DNA of 64,000 nucleotides from Bacillus sp. CGMCC 1.16541 (GCF_003184905.1 NZ_QFRU01000008.1:62001-126000), one strand, 5' to 3'; positions 36,054-45,954 are shown, numbered from the stretch's first letter. Translations and numbers: made by a program. Notes: a model not told the origin generated them from the sequence alone.

Positions 36054-36135
36054 TGTTATCCCTCCTCCCTCGGCGATTTACATATTATTTTACTTTAATG
36101 GAAACCTAATTAGCAAAGAATAAAGGTGTCGAGAA

Positions 36136-37647
36136 ATGAAGAAAAGTGAGGTGAGTATGGTGAGTGAAAGTAATCTGTCTATTAGCATTCCTGCAACAAC
36201 GAGTCTCGAAGCGAATAAACAAGAAATTACAGCCTATTTAGATAACACAGATGATTTAGGTGAGCGCAATGTCATGTATATGGGGACGAAAGGTGTATTG
36301 TTATATTTTGTGCCACTGATGGATTCAGATAAGCTAAATCAGCATATTTTAAAACCTCTACAGGTAGCCGCAAAACAACAAATCGAAGAAGCAGTGAATA
36401 TTGCGTCGATTACGAAAACGAGTAATTTATATGAAGCGATTTACATGATGTGTAAAGGAGCAGCTGTTTTAATTCTTGAAGGTAATAACATTGTCTATGC
36501 AATCGATGCTGCTGCACCAGCTTCGCGACAAATTGGTCAAGCGTTGAATGAAAAAGTCGTGCGAGGTCCGCAAGAAGGATTTATCGAAAATCTAGATAAA
36601 AACGTCAATTTGATTCGACAACGCTTTTTAGATGGCAGTTTAGTAGTAAAATACATTGAAATTGGAACCATCTCAAAAACGAAAATTGCTTTGTTGTATG
36701 TGAAAGGAATTACAAATAAACAGTTAGTTGAAGAAGTAATGAAGCGATTACAACTAATGGATGTTGATGCTGTAGATTCAGAAGGAATGATTGAAGAAGC
36801 ATTAGAAGAATCACCTTACTCACCGTTCCCGCAACTACTTAGTACAGAGCGACCAGACCGAGTAATTGGAAATTTATTAGAAGGAAGAGTTGCGATAATT
36901 ATGACAGGAAGCTCGTCAGCTATTATTGCGCCTGTAAACTTTTTTTCCTTTTATCAATCACCTGAAGACTATAACACAAGATCCATTTACGGATCATTTT
37001 TTCGGTTAATTCGCGTTTTTAGCTTTTTTGTCGCGATGAGTTTACCAGCTCTTTATATCGCAACCATTTCATTTCATTACGAACTCATTCCAGTCGACTT
37101 GATTTCAACCGTTAAAGGCTCTCTTGAAAACGTACCATTTCCGCCACTCATTGAAGCTTTCATCATGGTTATTATTCTTGAACTATTAAAAGAAGCTTCC
37201 CTACGGTTACCATCATCCATTGCTCAAACAATTGGTGTAGTAGGAGGGTTAGTGATTGGGACGGCTATTGTAGAAGCAAGTCTTGTTTCAAACATGATGA
37301 TTATTGTCATTGCACTAACAGCCATTTCGTCATTTGTTGTGCCATCAAATGAGATGAGTACAGCATTACGGTTGTTAAGTTTTCCAATGATGCTAGGTGC
37401 AGCTTTGTTTGGGTATTTAGGAATTGTATTAGTGCTTGTTCTAATTACGATGCATCTTATCACGCTAAAATCAATTTTCACTCCTTATTTAATTCCTCTT
37501 GCACCAATGAGGCTTTCAAATTTAAAAGATGTATTCATTCGCATTCATGAGATGTATATGAATAAGCGACCATTAGGTTCGAGGCCTCAAAAACTTCGAA
37601 GACAAATGGCGATAAGGGATTGGAAACAGAATGAACCAGACAACTAA
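36136..37647 (+). CDS. Spore germination receptor subunit A (GerA family)
   Basis: This 503-residue A subunit of a GerA-type nutrient receptor sits in the spore inner membrane. A hydrophilic N-terminal half contains GDIKLVYI-like strands and the conserved region DGSLVVKYIEIGTISKTKIALLY, of which the last part matches the family. The C-terminal half has about five to six membrane helices (PEDYNTRSIYGSFFRLIR precedes them). The start ATG 36136 follows AAGGTG. It overlaps subunit B by 17 bp. Forespore (SigG) expression is expected from the family; no clear SigG promoter was identified. Confidence 0.94.
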   Translation: MKKSEVSMVSESNLSISIPATTSLEANKQEITAYLDNTDDLGERNVMYMGTKGVLLYFVPLMDSDKLNQHILKPLQVAAKQQIEEAVNIASITKTSNLYEAIYMMCKGAAVLILEGNNIVYAIDAAAPASRQIGQALNEKVVRGPQEGFIENLDKNVNLIRQRFLDGSLVVKYIEIGTISKTKIALLYVKGITNKQLVEEVMKRLQLMDVDAVDSEGMIEEALEESPYSPFPQLLSTERPDRVIGNLLEGRVAIIMTGSSSAIIAPVNFFSFYQSPEDYNTRSIYGSFFRLIRVFSFFVAMSLPALYIATISFHYELIPVDLISTVKGSLENVPFPPLIEAFIMVIILELLKEASLRLPSSIAQTIGVVGGLVIGTAIVEASLVSNMMIIVIALTAISSFVVPSNEMSTALRLLSFPMMLGAALFGYLGIVLVLVLITMHLITLKSIFTPYLIPLAPMRLSNLKDVFIRIHEMYMNKRPLGSRPQKLRRQMAIRDWKQNEPDN

Positions 37648-38737
37648 TCTAATTAATAAAAGTCAATTGTTTTTCTTAATTTTACAAACGCAAATCGGTA
37701 TTGGAATTCTAGCTCTTCCTTACAACATGTTTAAAATTGCAAAAACAGATGGATGGCTTTCAATTATCGTAGCAGGGGGAATTGTACAAATCCTAGCAAT
37801 TACTCATTGGTTATTAACACATCGTCTGCCAAAGAAGACATTATTTGAAATGAATGTAGTATTACTTGGGCGATATGTTGGGAATGCGTTAAATGTAGGG
37901 TATGTTTTTTATTATGTGATTGTATCGAGTGTCATTACAAGTCTATATGTGAACGTACTAAAAAGGTGGGTTTATCACGTAACACCTGTCTTTATCCTTG
38001 TTTTATTATTAGCGATTGTTGCGTTGTACTTCTCAAAAGAAAATGTTCGCAATATTGCACGTTTTTTTGTATTAGTGTCTGTTTTACTTGTCATCATTTT
38101 TATCTTACTGTTAAGTGCTTATACAACAGCTGATATTCGTTATTTATTCCCACTTGGTCAGCAAGGGCTAAAGTCAATTGTGTTAGCGTCCAAAGATGGT
38201 GTCATTGCCATGCTCGGGTTTGAAATCATTTTAATTATCGCTCCGTTTGTTCAAGCAAAATCGAAAGATACATTAAAGATGGTTTCGTTAAGCAATATAG
38301 TTGTTACACTTTTATATGTCTATATTATTGTCACATGCTATTTCTTCTTTAGCCCTGATGAAATGCCCATCGTTCCAGAACCAGTTCTATATGTATTAAA
38401 AGCATCTACATTTTCATTTGTTGAGCGTGTCGATCTCGTATTTTTAACTTTATGGATTGTGTCCGTTATTACCTCTTTAATTATGTACGTGTTCATTGCG
38501 GGAATGGGTATGAAAACTTTATTAAAAAAGAAAACTCATCGTCCCTTTATTCCTTTAGTCGTGATTGGTGTCATTCTTTTATCAAATTACTTTGCTAGCA
38601 CCGATGATTTGCTTGCTTTATTATCAAAGGTTGCTACAACATGTGCATATTTCTTTATTGGCGTTATACCTATTCTTTTATTGCTTGTTTCATTTATTCG
38701 AAAAGGAGTCACAAAACATGAAACAAACAAGAGTTAG
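37631..38737 (+). CDS. Spore germination receptor subunit B (GerB family, APC-type)
   Basis: This 368-residue protein with about ten membrane helices belongs to the APC-superfamily GerAB group, the likely germinant-binding subunit. The N-terminus LQTQIGIGILALPYNM carries the unwound helix 1 motif. The gene overlaps both neighbours (17 bp upstream and 20 bp with subunit C), as usual in ger operons. The germinant cannot be inferred from sequence by eye. Confidence 0.93.
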   Translation: MNQTTNLINKSQLFFLILQTQIGIGILALPYNMFKIAKTDGWLSIIVAGGIVQILAITHWLLTHRLPKKTLFEMNVVLLGRYVGNALNVGYVFYYVIVSSVITSLYVNVLKRWVYHVTPVFILVLLLAIVALYFSKENVRNIARFFVLVSVLLVIIFILLLSAYTTADIRYLFPLGQQGLKSIVLASKDGVIAMLGFEIILIIAPFVQAKSKDTLKMVSLSNIVVTLLYVYIIVTCYFFFSPDEMPIVPEPVLYVLKASTFSFVERVDLVFLTLWIVSVITSLIMYVFIAGMGMKTLLKKKTHRPFIPLVVIGVILLSNYFASTDDLLALLSKVATTCAYFFIGVIPILLLLVSFIRKGVTKHETNKS

Positions 38738-39818
38738 TTGCCTACTTATTGTATTGTTTTTAACAGGTTGCTGGGATCAAAGGGTATTAAAAGACACCGT
38801 TTTTATGTCAACAGTAGCATATGAGAAGACGGGGGATAATCAAATTCAAGAGACCGTCTCTGTTCATTCATATGTGACAAAGGAAAACCAGCCCATTAAC
38901 AAAGTGTTTACCGTTACGGGTGGTTCTCCAAGGCAAGGAAGGATGGAATTGAATCAACAAATATCCGGATCACTAATGTCAGCGAAAGTACGGGTCATTT
39001 TAGTACAAGATGAATTGGCAAGAGAGGGAATGTTAGAGATTTCAGATGTGTTATATCGGACACCAGAAAGTCCATTAAGCGCAAAGTATGCAATTGTTCA
39101 AGGAAGTCCTAGTGAGATTATTAACCTGCAAAGAGTAGGAGAAGAATTGATTGGAGAGTATTTATCTGGTATCGTTCGCACGGCTGAGCAATCTTCTGCT
39201 GTTCCAATTGAAACCATTCAAACCATTTGTACGGTTTTATTTGATCCGGGAAAAGGACTAGCACTTCCTTATCTACGCTTAAATGAGCAAAATCAATCGG
39301 CTGATATTATCGGAACGGCATTATTTGATGGCGATCAATTTTCTGGTGTTACGTTAAATACGGTTCAGTCAGCAATGCTTCTGCTTCTTGCTGATCGGAA
39401 AGCAAAATATATGATGATGAGTGATTATGTGACGGTTGATGGTCAAAAAAATGTCGTTTCTTACGATATTATAGGTTCAAAGTCGAAATTAAAAATAAAA
39501 ATGGACTCAGTTAATATTATATCTGTGACGGTTCCTACAAAGGTAAAAGTTGAAATAAGTGAATTTACGCATAATCAGCTAACACAAAAAAAAGTAAAAA
39601 AAGTAGAAAAGAAATTAGAAGCCATTTTACAGAAGCGAGCTGAAAACGTAGTCAACAAACTTCAAGAAGCGAATTGTGATTTTTTAGAAATTGGTCGAGA
39701 GTTAATGGCTTACTATCCGAAGGAATGGAAACAGCTTGATTGGAAGAAAGATTACGGAGAAATATCGATTAAGCCTGAAGTGTCAGTGGAGATTATCCAT
39801 AAAGGTGTGATTAATTAA
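38718..39818 (+). CDS. Spore germination receptor subunit C (GerC lipoprotein)
   Basis: This is a 366-residue lipoprotein. I start it at ATG 38718 after AAAAGGAG, inside the end of subunit B; the longer open frame from 38565 would mask the signal peptide. The signal ends in a lipobox LTGC followed by WDQRVLKDTVF, the standard GerC opening. The soluble three-domain body matches family length. It completes an A-B-C receptor with no D subunit in sight. Confidence 0.94.
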   Translation: MKQTRVSCLLIVLFLTGCWDQRVLKDTVFMSTVAYEKTGDNQIQETVSVHSYVTKENQPINKVFTVTGGSPRQGRMELNQQISGSLMSAKVRVILVQDELAREGMLEISDVLYRTPESPLSAKYAIVQGSPSEIINLQRVGEELIGEYLSGIVRTAEQSSAVPIETIQTICTVLFDPGKGLALPYLRLNEQNQSADIIGTALFDGDQFSGVTLNTVQSAMLLLLADRKAKYMMMSDYVTVDGQKNVVSYDIIGSKSKLKIKMDSVNIISVTVPTKVKVEISEFTHNQLTQKKVKKVEKKLEAILQKRAENVVNKLQEANCDFLEIGRELMAYYPKEWKQLDWKKDYGEISIKPEVSVEIIHKGVIN

Positions 39819-39848
39819 ACTTATGTTTATGTATCTTCAAAAGTAAAT

Positions 39849-39898
39849 AAGAGGTTAAATCAAAAGGAATAACCTCTTGACTCAACCTCTTATTAAGA
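39849..39898. terminator. Alternative hairpins after the ger operon
   Basis: AATAAGAGGTT can pair with AACCTCTTATT (outer) or AGAGGTTA with TAACCTCT (inner). The two structures exclude each other. It lies between convergent genes and probably terminates both. Confidence 0.55.
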
Positions 39899-39908
39899 GA
39901 ATGATTGA

Positions 39909-40133
39909 TTATTTTGCATTACTTGGTGTAGCTTTTGTATATGGAGCGGTATTTGGTAGGTTATTAATGAAGCGAGTGCCGCTTTTCATGTCACTTTTGC
40001 AGAAAGGACATTGAACAGAATCCCCGATTGAGAAATTTTTTCTCATCCATCCGTTACAATCATCTTTCGTACATTCCAATGTGTCAATATGTTCTTCTGG
40101 TAAAGGTTCTACGCGTTTATTATAGTAAGACAA
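39909..40133 (-). CDS. ydjO: YdjO-like small cysteine protein
   Basis: This is a 74-residue protein of the cold-inducible YdjO family. The start MSYYNKRVEPLPEE is diagnostic. Two CxxC-like pairs (ECTKDDCNGW and QCPFCKSDM) probably bind zinc. A conserved arginine-rich end (MKSGTRFI) follows. Its molecular function is unknown. It is a single minus-strand gene. Confidence 0.88.
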   Translation of the reverse strand: MSYYNKRVEPLPEEHIDTLECTKDDCNGWMRKNFSIGDSVQCPFCKSDMKSGTRFINNLPNTAPYTKATPSNAK

Positions 40134-40280
40134 TGCGTCACTTCCTTGTTCGGATTTATCATTCCTTTCTATTATCTCATACTTTGTGACTTTTTCCTAA
40201 GGTTATCTTTTAAAAGAGCGTATTAAATTTAATACAAAGGAATTGAATAATAATGATAATTATTATCAATAATAGTAAAT

Positions 40281-40307
40281 GAAAAGACCACCATGTCAGT
40301 GGTGGCC
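40281..40307 (-). terminator. Intrinsic terminator of the DUF1540 gene
   Basis: On the minus strand, GGCCACCAC pairs with GTGGTGGTC-type sequence over a 6-nt loop and is followed by TTTTC. Confidence 0.75.
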
Positions 40308-40319
40308 TTAAGTAGAATA

Positions 40320-40478
40320 TTAAAGTCCGCTTGGTTCAAATGTTTTGCAATCTGTTTCTTGACTTGTTTCAGCTTTATTTCCACGGTGGCTGACAACAAA
40401 AATTTCAGAAGCTCCACATTGTTTTCCATTTTTGTTATGAACGCAGTTTGCTACTTCGCATAATACATCTTGTGCCAT
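40320..40478 (-). CDS. DUF1540 small cysteine-rich protein
   Basis: This is a 52-residue protein starting at ATG 40478 after AAAGGAGG. The DUF1540 pattern is complete: LCEVANCVHNKNGKQCGASE and a later SQETDCKTF give four conserved cysteines with a likely metal site. Small DUF1540 proteins are common in spore formers and clostridia, with unknown role. An overlapping 66-residue frame in another phase is a shadow. Confidence 0.88.
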   Translation of the reverse strand: MAQDVLCEVANCVHNKNGKQCGASEIFVVSHRGNKAETSQETDCKTFEPSGL

Positions 40479-40562
40479 TGTCTATTCCTCCTTTAAAAGT
40501 TGTGTGCCACTCCCTATTTACAAGAGGGCAGTTTCACTCTATTAGAATAGACAAAAATCCAC

Positions 40563-41732
40563 TTATTCATTCACATTGACCGCACTTCTTACAGAAGACG
40601 TACGAGTAGACACAAGGATTGACAGCAAGGCTCCTAAAATAAGCGCGGAACCAGCCCAACTATTATAAAGCACGGAGCTGTTATGAATAATGATCCCTCC
40701 GATATAAGAACCGAGAGCAATTCCTAGGTGGCTAATCGATGAATTAGTACTAATTAAGATATCGGATGTGTTAGGTGCACTTTGGATAATATAATTATTT
40801 AAAGCTGGGGAAATGGCCCAGCTAAGTGAACTCCATATAACCATTACGATTAAAAATAAAAAGAATGGGAGCTTTACGCTAAATGGAATTGAGATCATGA
40901 TGAGAAAGAACGCACTTGTCATCATTGTAATCGATGACTGTGGTGTCCACTTGTCAGAAGCCCAACCTCCAACACCTCCTCCAATGACTGCAGCCACTCC
41001 AAAAATAGCGTACACAATGGTAATCGTTGTTGAACTTAGCCCTAACGTTGTTTTTAGAAACGGTGTAAAGTATGCATAAAGTGTTAAGTGTCCTGCTAGT
41101 ATAAAGAAAGTCGTCAAATGAATCGCGATTATTTTTGTATTTCTTAATGCTTGTAATTGTTTTTTTAGTGGAACAACAGGAGCAGGAGCTAATCGTTCCA
41201 TTGAAATGATAACAGCGAGTAGAATACATGCTGTTAAGACCGCAATTACCACAAACACTTCTCGCCAGCCGAACGTGTTGCCAACATAAATCCCCATGGG
41301 TATCCCTAAAACAAGCGAAGCACTAATACCCATAAATACAATTCCAAGTGCTCGCCCTTGATATTCAGGCTTTACAATGCGAGCGGCTATCGTTGTTGAC
41401 AAAACAATTAAAAACGAACCACTAATGGCAGCAAATACACGAGAAAGTAAAAGCATAGAATAAGACATACTGAATGCAGAGAGCACATTACTTAACAAAA
41501 AGAAAGTAAGTGTCCAACTATATACTTTTTTACGTTCTATTTTTGCGGTTATATTTAATAAAATTGGAGCAGCGATTGCGAATACAATCGAATAAATCGA
41601 AATCAGATAGCCTGCTTGTGAAATCGATACATCAAATGCACTTGCAATGACATCCAAAATCCCTCCGAGAATGAGTTCAACCGTTCCAACGACAAAGGAA
41701 GCAACTGCAAGTATGTATACTTTTTTATTCAT
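40563..41732 (-). CDS. MFS efflux transporter (DHA1/AraJ-like)
   Basis: This 389-residue, twelve-helix major facilitator resembles arabinose-efflux and drug exporters. The first helix reads VASFVVGTVELILGGILD and the A-like motif lies after helix 2 (NITAKIERKKVYSW). ATG 41732 follows GGGGG. It lies downstream of a TrmB regulator gene on the same strand, though a terminator sits between them. Regulation by that TrmB protein is a reasonable guess. The substrate is unknown. Confidence 0.9.
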   Translation of the reverse strand: MNKKVYILAVASFVVGTVELILGGILDVIASAFDVSISQAGYLISIYSIVFAIAAPILLNITAKIERKKVYSWTLTFFLLSNVLSAFSMSYSMLLLSRVFAAISGSFLIVLSTTIAARIVKPEYQGRALGIVFMGISASLVLGIPMGIYVGNTFGWREVFVVIAVLTACILLAVIISMERLAPAPVVPLKKQLQALRNTKIIAIHLTTFFILAGHLTLYAYFTPFLKTTLGLSSTTITIVYAIFGVAAVIGGGVGGWASDKWTPQSSITMMTSAFFLIMISIPFSVKLPFFLFLIVMVIWSSLSWAISPALNNYIIQSAPNTSDILISTNSSISHLGIALGSYIGGIIIHNSSVLYNSWAGSALILGALLSILVSTRTSSVRSAVNVNE

Positions 41733-41849
41733 ATTTTAACCCCCTTTATCAAAGTTACAACTGTGATAGTAACCTATAATTATTTTCTTGACAAGGTCCT
41801 TTTTTATAAAAAGAGGGTGGTAACCTTTTCATTTTTTGTTTTATACAAA

Positions 41850-41905
41850 AAATAGAACATGTAACACTCTATCTAAAGAATAGATAGGGCTGTTACGTGT
41901 TCTAT
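41850..41905 (-). terminator. Terminator of the TrmB gene
   Basis: A long imperfect stem, AATAGAACA..TGTAACA..CTATCT with AGATAG..TGTTAC..TGTTCTATTT, lies directly after the stop codon. Confidence 0.75.
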
Positions 41906-42664
41906 TTAATAACGCAAGCGCGTTAACAACCGTTTCGTTTTTTCATCTTGAAGTAGCTGTTTTTGATGTTTTTCGGTAATATGAGTCAAGGCAACATCAT
42001 GGTAAAAGAAATCTGTGAAAAATTTGACGAATGGCTGTGATTCGGTTTTAATCGCTTTCCACGTATGGTTGTCAATACCTGCAAATAAAATGATGCGCTC
42101 GTCTACACTAATAAGTTGAGATGGCTCTAACTGCTTATGATCTTGATGAGGATGCAACGTATGAACGTTCTTAAGGACGGGGTGGATGTCTCCAATCACA
42201 AGTGCTTCCACATCAACACCTTCTTTTTCTTTCTGTTGTAAAAGTGGCAAAAGCCTCTCAATCTCTTCTTGCCATAAAGAGATGATAATAGATTGTTTAG
42301 CTTCGTGTATAAGTGCTTCTATTTCCGAAATAATGGATTGATAATCTTTTAATGACCAAATACGATCATCTGTTGTGACGCTTTTAGGAGTAAATGATTT
42401 GAGCTCCTCGATATCTTGTTTAAATTCAGTAGTTAATTTTTGAATAATTGTATCAAGTGGTACAGCTTTATATAATTTTTTCTTACCTGACATCGTTGTC
42501 AGTATAATCCCTTTATCGCCTAGTCGGTTCAACACTTCGTAGATTTTTGCTTTCGGCACGTTAGATGTGTGAACGATTGAACTAGCATCGAGTGGCTGAG
42601 CACTTGATAACAGCGCTTCATATACTTGACTTTCATATTGTGAAAATCCAAACTTTTGTAACAT
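41906..42664 (-). CDS. TrmB-family transcriptional regulator
   Basis: This 252-residue regulator has an N-terminal TrmB winged helix (FGFSQYESQVYEALLSS, then VPKAKIYEVLNRLGDKGII) and a C-terminal effector domain of PLD-like fold (LIHEAKQSIIISLWQEE). TrmB proteins respond to sugars or related small molecules. It is divergent from the YihY gene at 42779 and upstream of an MFS exporter gene, both candidate targets. Confidence 0.92.
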   Translation of the reverse strand: MLQKFGFSQYESQVYEALLSSAQPLDASSIVHTSNVPKAKIYEVLNRLGDKGIILTTMSGKKKLYKAVPLDTIIQKLTTEFKQDIEELKSFTPKSVTTDDRIWSLKDYQSIISEIEALIHEAKQSIIISLWQEEIERLLPLLQQKEKEGVDVEALVIGDIHPVLKNVHTLHPHQDHKQLEPSQLISVDERIILFAGIDNHTWKAIKTESQPFVKFFTDFFYHDVALTHITEKHQKQLLQDEKTKRLLTRLRY

Positions 42665-42778
42665 AAAACCTCCTCAAAAAGACTTAATTTGAACAAAAAT
42701 GTTTAAAATCATGTACGTTGTATATATATAGTTATTATAACACGGTCAAAGTAGGGGTGTTTATTAAAGGAGAGAACG

Positions 42779-43597
42779 ATGATTCAAATTGTAAAAATCA
42801 TTACACAACGCTTTTTTGTAGAGCGCTTTTTTGACCAAGCTGCTCAAATGGCTTATTACTTTCTATTATCATTTGTTCCATTTTTAATTTTTCTTTTTTC
42901 ATTACTAAGTTTTTTTCCAGTTGATACAACGCAAGTGCTGACAGTTATTGAACCATTCGCTCCAGCTAGTGCGTATCGACTCATTGAGAATTCCATTGGT
43001 TCTATTTTAAATCAAGAAGGAAAAACGGTTTTATCATTCAGCTTACTCGCAACGTTTTGGTTAGCATCTATGGCGATTCAATCACTGGTGAGGTCAATGA
43101 ATGATGCGTATCAAATAAAAAGAAGCAAACCATTTTTTTATATTGTAATAAATGATCTTATTTTAACATTCGGCTTTATGGTTATTGTTGCTCTTTCACT
43201 ACTTGTTCCGATTGGAGAAGAAGTGATTCGTCATTTTGTCATGGATAAAATTGATCTTCCTTCATCATGGTATCAAACATGGTTTCTTGTAAAGTGGGGG
43301 ATGGGGACATTATTTTTACTACTATTTTTTATGCTCTTATATATGTTAGTACCGAGCGCTACTTTAAAATGGAGAGAGGTTATTCCGGGTGCTATTTTTG
43401 CAACGATTGGGTGGCAAGGAATCTCAACGGGCTTTTCGTATTATGTTCAGTTTGGAAGTTACTCTGAAATCTATGGACAACTTGGAAGTATCATTATCTT
43501 GATGGTTTGGTTTTATTTAACAGCCACCGTATTGTTAATTGGTGGGTTATTAAATGCTAGTGTTTATATTCAACGGCACCGTGTATCACGTTCCTAG
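42779..43597 (+). CDS. YihY/BrkB-family membrane protein
   Basis: This 272-residue protein has about six membrane helices. The start (IVKIITQRFFVERFFDQAAQMAYYFLLSF) contains the family AAxxAxYFLLSFVPF-type motif, and the end has LGSIIILMVWFYLTATVLLIGG. The family was once called ribonuclease BN by mistake; it is a transporter-like or envelope protein of unknown role. ATG follows AAAGGAG. Confidence 0.9.
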   Translation: MIQIVKIITQRFFVERFFDQAAQMAYYFLLSFVPFLIFLFSLLSFFPVDTTQVLTVIEPFAPASAYRLIENSIGSILNQEGKTVLSFSLLATFWLASMAIQSLVRSMNDAYQIKRSKPFFYIVINDLILTFGFMVIVALSLLVPIGEEVIRHFVMDKIDLPSSWYQTWFLVKWGMGTLFLLLFFMLLYMLVPSATLKWREVIPGAIFATIGWQGISTGFSYYVQFGSYSEIYGQLGSIIILMVWFYLTATVLLIGGLLNASVYIQRHRVSRS

Positions 43598-43642
43598 TAC
43601 GAGATGAATAAAATGACGGAATTTAATTGAATAACATGTATC

Positions 43643-43696
43643 GAAACTCTTGCTTACTTCTACTAGTGGTTCGTAGATGTCTAGCAAGAGTTTTAT
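43643..43696 (+). terminator. Terminator after the YihY gene
   Basis: AAACTCTTGCT pairs with AGCAAGAGTTT around a structured loop and is followed by TATTTT. Confidence 0.75.
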
Positions 43697-43835
43697 TTTC
43701 GAGAAAAATCTATCTCTAGTAGGATGGAAATTGTAGACAAAATGAGAGATTTGTTCTAGTACCAACTAAGGATCTTCTGTATATATTGATAGAGTGGCTA
43801 GAAAGAGTCATGACTAAGAAAAAGGAGATCAAGAT

Positions 43836-44183
43836 ATGTTTTATTGTTGGTACAAATCGTTGTTACATCGTATTGAACAACTGCTTTTTTCAGCAAAATT
43901 TGGAAAATGGATTCAAAAAAGAGTAAAACGGGTGGTTGAAGAGGTTTTATTTTCAGATGAATTTCGATCCTATTTAATAACAATCATTCAAGAAGCTAAG
44001 AAATCTCCATTTAAGGACATTGCAGAGCAGTACATTGGAGAGCAAGTAGAGATTAATACAACCGCTGGATTGGTACGTGGAATGATTTTAACAGTCGATG
44101 ATGACTACTTAACAGTGAATGAATCAGTGAATACAACCGTCATTATTCCATTTAGAAGTATCGTCAGCATTCGAAGAGATTAA
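43836..44183 (+). CDS. DUF2642-like small protein (spore-protein-like)
   Basis: This 115-residue protein follows AAGGAG. The N-terminal half is amphipathic and basic (KFGKWIQKRVKRVVEE). The C-terminal half is a small beta-barrel-like segment, EQYIGEQVEINTTAGLVRG followed by MILTVDDDYLTV and FRSIVSIRRD, which resembles DUF2642/GerQ-like spore proteins. It is the first gene of the glycosyltransferase operon. A coat-associated or regulatory role is inference. Confidence 0.65.
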   Translation: MFYCWYKSLLHRIEQLLFSAKFGKWIQKRVKRVVEEVLFSDEFRSYLITIIQEAKKSPFKDIAEQYIGEQVEINTTAGLVRGMILTVDDDYLTVNESVNTTVIIPFRSIVSIRRD

Positions 44184-44201
44184 ATGAAAGGAGAAGAAGA
44201 G

Positions 44202-44411
44202 ATGTTTCAAGAAGAATTAAGGCACAATATAGGCTTGTTTACGCAAGTCGTTACACCACTAGAAATTGTAGCAGGGATTTTATTAGCTGTTACTCAAAGT
44301 GCCGTTATTGTCAGAGCATCAAGTACACCATCCTATGGACCAACTGAAGATATTACAATCGCCATTGACGCGATTTCTTACGTTCGAGTTATTGAAAATG
44401 AAGGAGAATAA
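44202..44411 (+). CDS. Second small DUF2642/LSm-like protein
   Basis: This is a 69-residue protein. I start it at ATG 44202, because AAAGGAG lies at 44187-44193, so the in-frame ATG 44184 would contain its own ribosome site. The core (IGLFTQVVTPLEIVAGILL, then QSAVIVRASST and DAISYVRVIE) has the same beta-barrel pattern as the preceding protein. The two are probably related and may form a heteromer. It lies 4 bp upstream of the first glycosyltransferase gene. Confidence 0.65.
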   Translation: MFQEELRHNIGLFTQVVTPLEIVAGILLAVTQSAVIVRASSTPSYGPTEDITIAIDAISYVRVIENEGE

Positions 44412-44415
44412 AGGC

Positions 44416-45954
44416 ATGAAAGTATCAATTATTATCCCTGCTTGCAATGAGGAGAAGGTGTTACCTTTGATTTTAGAAGAAGTGAAAAAGCTTCAACCTT
44501 ACGAGATAATCGTAATCGTAAACGGCTCAACGGATCAAACGAAAGAGATTGCAGAGAAATTTGGGTGTCGCGTCATTAACTACGTAGAGCCTCTTGGGTT
44601 AAACGTTGGACGAGCCATCGGTGCAAAAGCAGCAAAAGGAGATATTCTATTATTTACTGATGGTGACATTCCTATTGCGCACACCGAATTATTGCCTTTT
44701 ATACAATCAATTGAAGAGGGGAACGATCTCGCTTTAAATGATTTAACATGGACACTTCAACGGAAAATTCGCCCTCACCCTGTGGCTGTTGCGAAATATG
44801 CAATGAATCTATTTTGTAAAAGAGAAGACTTGTGTGTACAAGCATTAACGGCTATTCCCCATGCTATGAAAAAGTCAGCAGCCCAAGCCATTGGATACGA
44901 GTATTTAGTCAATCCACCACTTGCACAGATGGTAGCCATGCTTCAAGGTATGTCTATTATCGCTCCTTGTTCAGTAGATGTTATTTACACAAATCGTATT
45001 CGTAACACTCACAAAGAAATTCCTTCAAACTCTCCATTCCCTCTATCAACGACTAGTATTCTTGGTGATCATCTTGAAGCAATTGGCTATCTTGTTCAAC
45101 AAAACGGTTCTCGTGGTGGTTTAACAGATGGAGCAAGAGACCGATCATTTTTACCAAGAATTCAGCCAATCATTCCTGCTAAAAAGAATATTCATTACAG
45201 CGCGGTTATTCCGTTATACAACGAAAAAGAAACAATCGAAGCCGTTATTAAAGAAGTAAAAAAAGCGGGAGTAGAAGAAATTATTGTAGTGGCAAATGGT
45301 GCTGATGAAGATACCATTAACGTAGTAAAGAAAGCAAATGCCATTCTTTTGCAGTTTCCAGATAAGCTTGGTCATAATGTACCAAGGGCACTTGGCGCGA
45401 TGTATAGTTCAGGTGAGGTATGCTTATTTGTTGATGCAGACATTGTGATTGTAGCTGAGCAGCTTTTACCATTTTTACAAGCCGTAGATAATGGCGTAGA
45501 TGTAGCTTTAAACGATTTAGAGGGGTTGCTAGATCAGGTTCATCCACTTCACTCCGTCAGTGCAGCGAAATACTTGTTAAATATAGCGACAAAGCGGCCA
45601 GGTTTAACGATTAACACACTAACCGCCATTCCACACGCAATGAGTCGTCGTGTTATGGAATCGGTTGGATATGACTCACTTATTGTTCCTCCACTTGCTC
45701 AAGTAAAAGCTACCTTAGAGAAGTTTACTGTCCAACCTATTCAATTTGTTGATGTCATTAAAACAAACCGAATTCGGAAGGAGCATAAAAAAGTAAATGG
45801 GTTAGCACCTTCTACAGAACGAATTTTAGGAGATTACGTAGAGGCAATTGCTTATTTAATTGAGCAAACAAATGCGCGTGGAGACTTTACAGAAAAAGAG
45901 AAAAGAATGGACATCCTTCATCAATTTCTTGCAGGTGAGCAACATGGGAATTAA
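44416..45954 (+). CDS. Tandem GT2 glycosyltransferase (two GT-A domains)
   Basis: This 512-residue soluble protein starts at ATG 44416 after AAGGAG. Domain 1 (about 1-250) opens KVSIIIPACNEEKVLPLIL and has the metal-binding DGD (Asp82-Asp84). Domain 2 (about 257-505) repeats the fold (HYSAVIPLYNEKETIEAVI) with DAD. Both carry the unusual motifs ALNDL and TAIPHAM, and ILGD(H/Y)(L/V)EAI near their ends. Two active-looking GT-A domains in one chain suggest alternating addition of two sugars. No membrane segment is evident. Confidence 0.88.
   Translation: MKVSIIIPACNEEKVLPLILEEVKKLQPYEIIVIVNGSTDQTKEIAEKFGCRVINYVEPLGLNVGRAIGAKAAKGDILLFTDGDIPIAHTELLPFIQSIEEGNDLALNDLTWTLQRKIRPHPVAVAKYAMNLFCKREDLCVQALTAIPHAMKKSAAQAIGYEYLVNPPLAQMVAMLQGMSIIAPCSVDVIYTNRIRNTHKEIPSNSPFPLSTTSILGDHLEAIGYLVQQNGSRGGLTDGARDRSFLPRIQPIIPAKKNIHYSAVIPLYNEKETIEAVIKEVKKAGVEEIIVVANGADEDTINVVKKANAILLQFPDKLGHNVPRALGAMYSSGEVCLFVDADIVIVAEQLLPFLQAVDNGVDVALNDLEGLLDQVHPLHSVSAAKYLLNIATKRPGLTINTLTAIPHAMSRRVMESVGYDSLIVPPLAQVKATLEKFTVQPIQFVDVIKTNRIRKEHKKVNGLAPSTERILGDYVEAIAYLIEQTNARGDFTEKEKRMDILHQFLAGEQHGN

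Noticed and set aside
40229-40429. 66-residue minus-strand open frame
   Set aside because: It overlaps in another phase the DUF1540 gene at 40320-40478, which has a consensus ribosome site and full family pattern.
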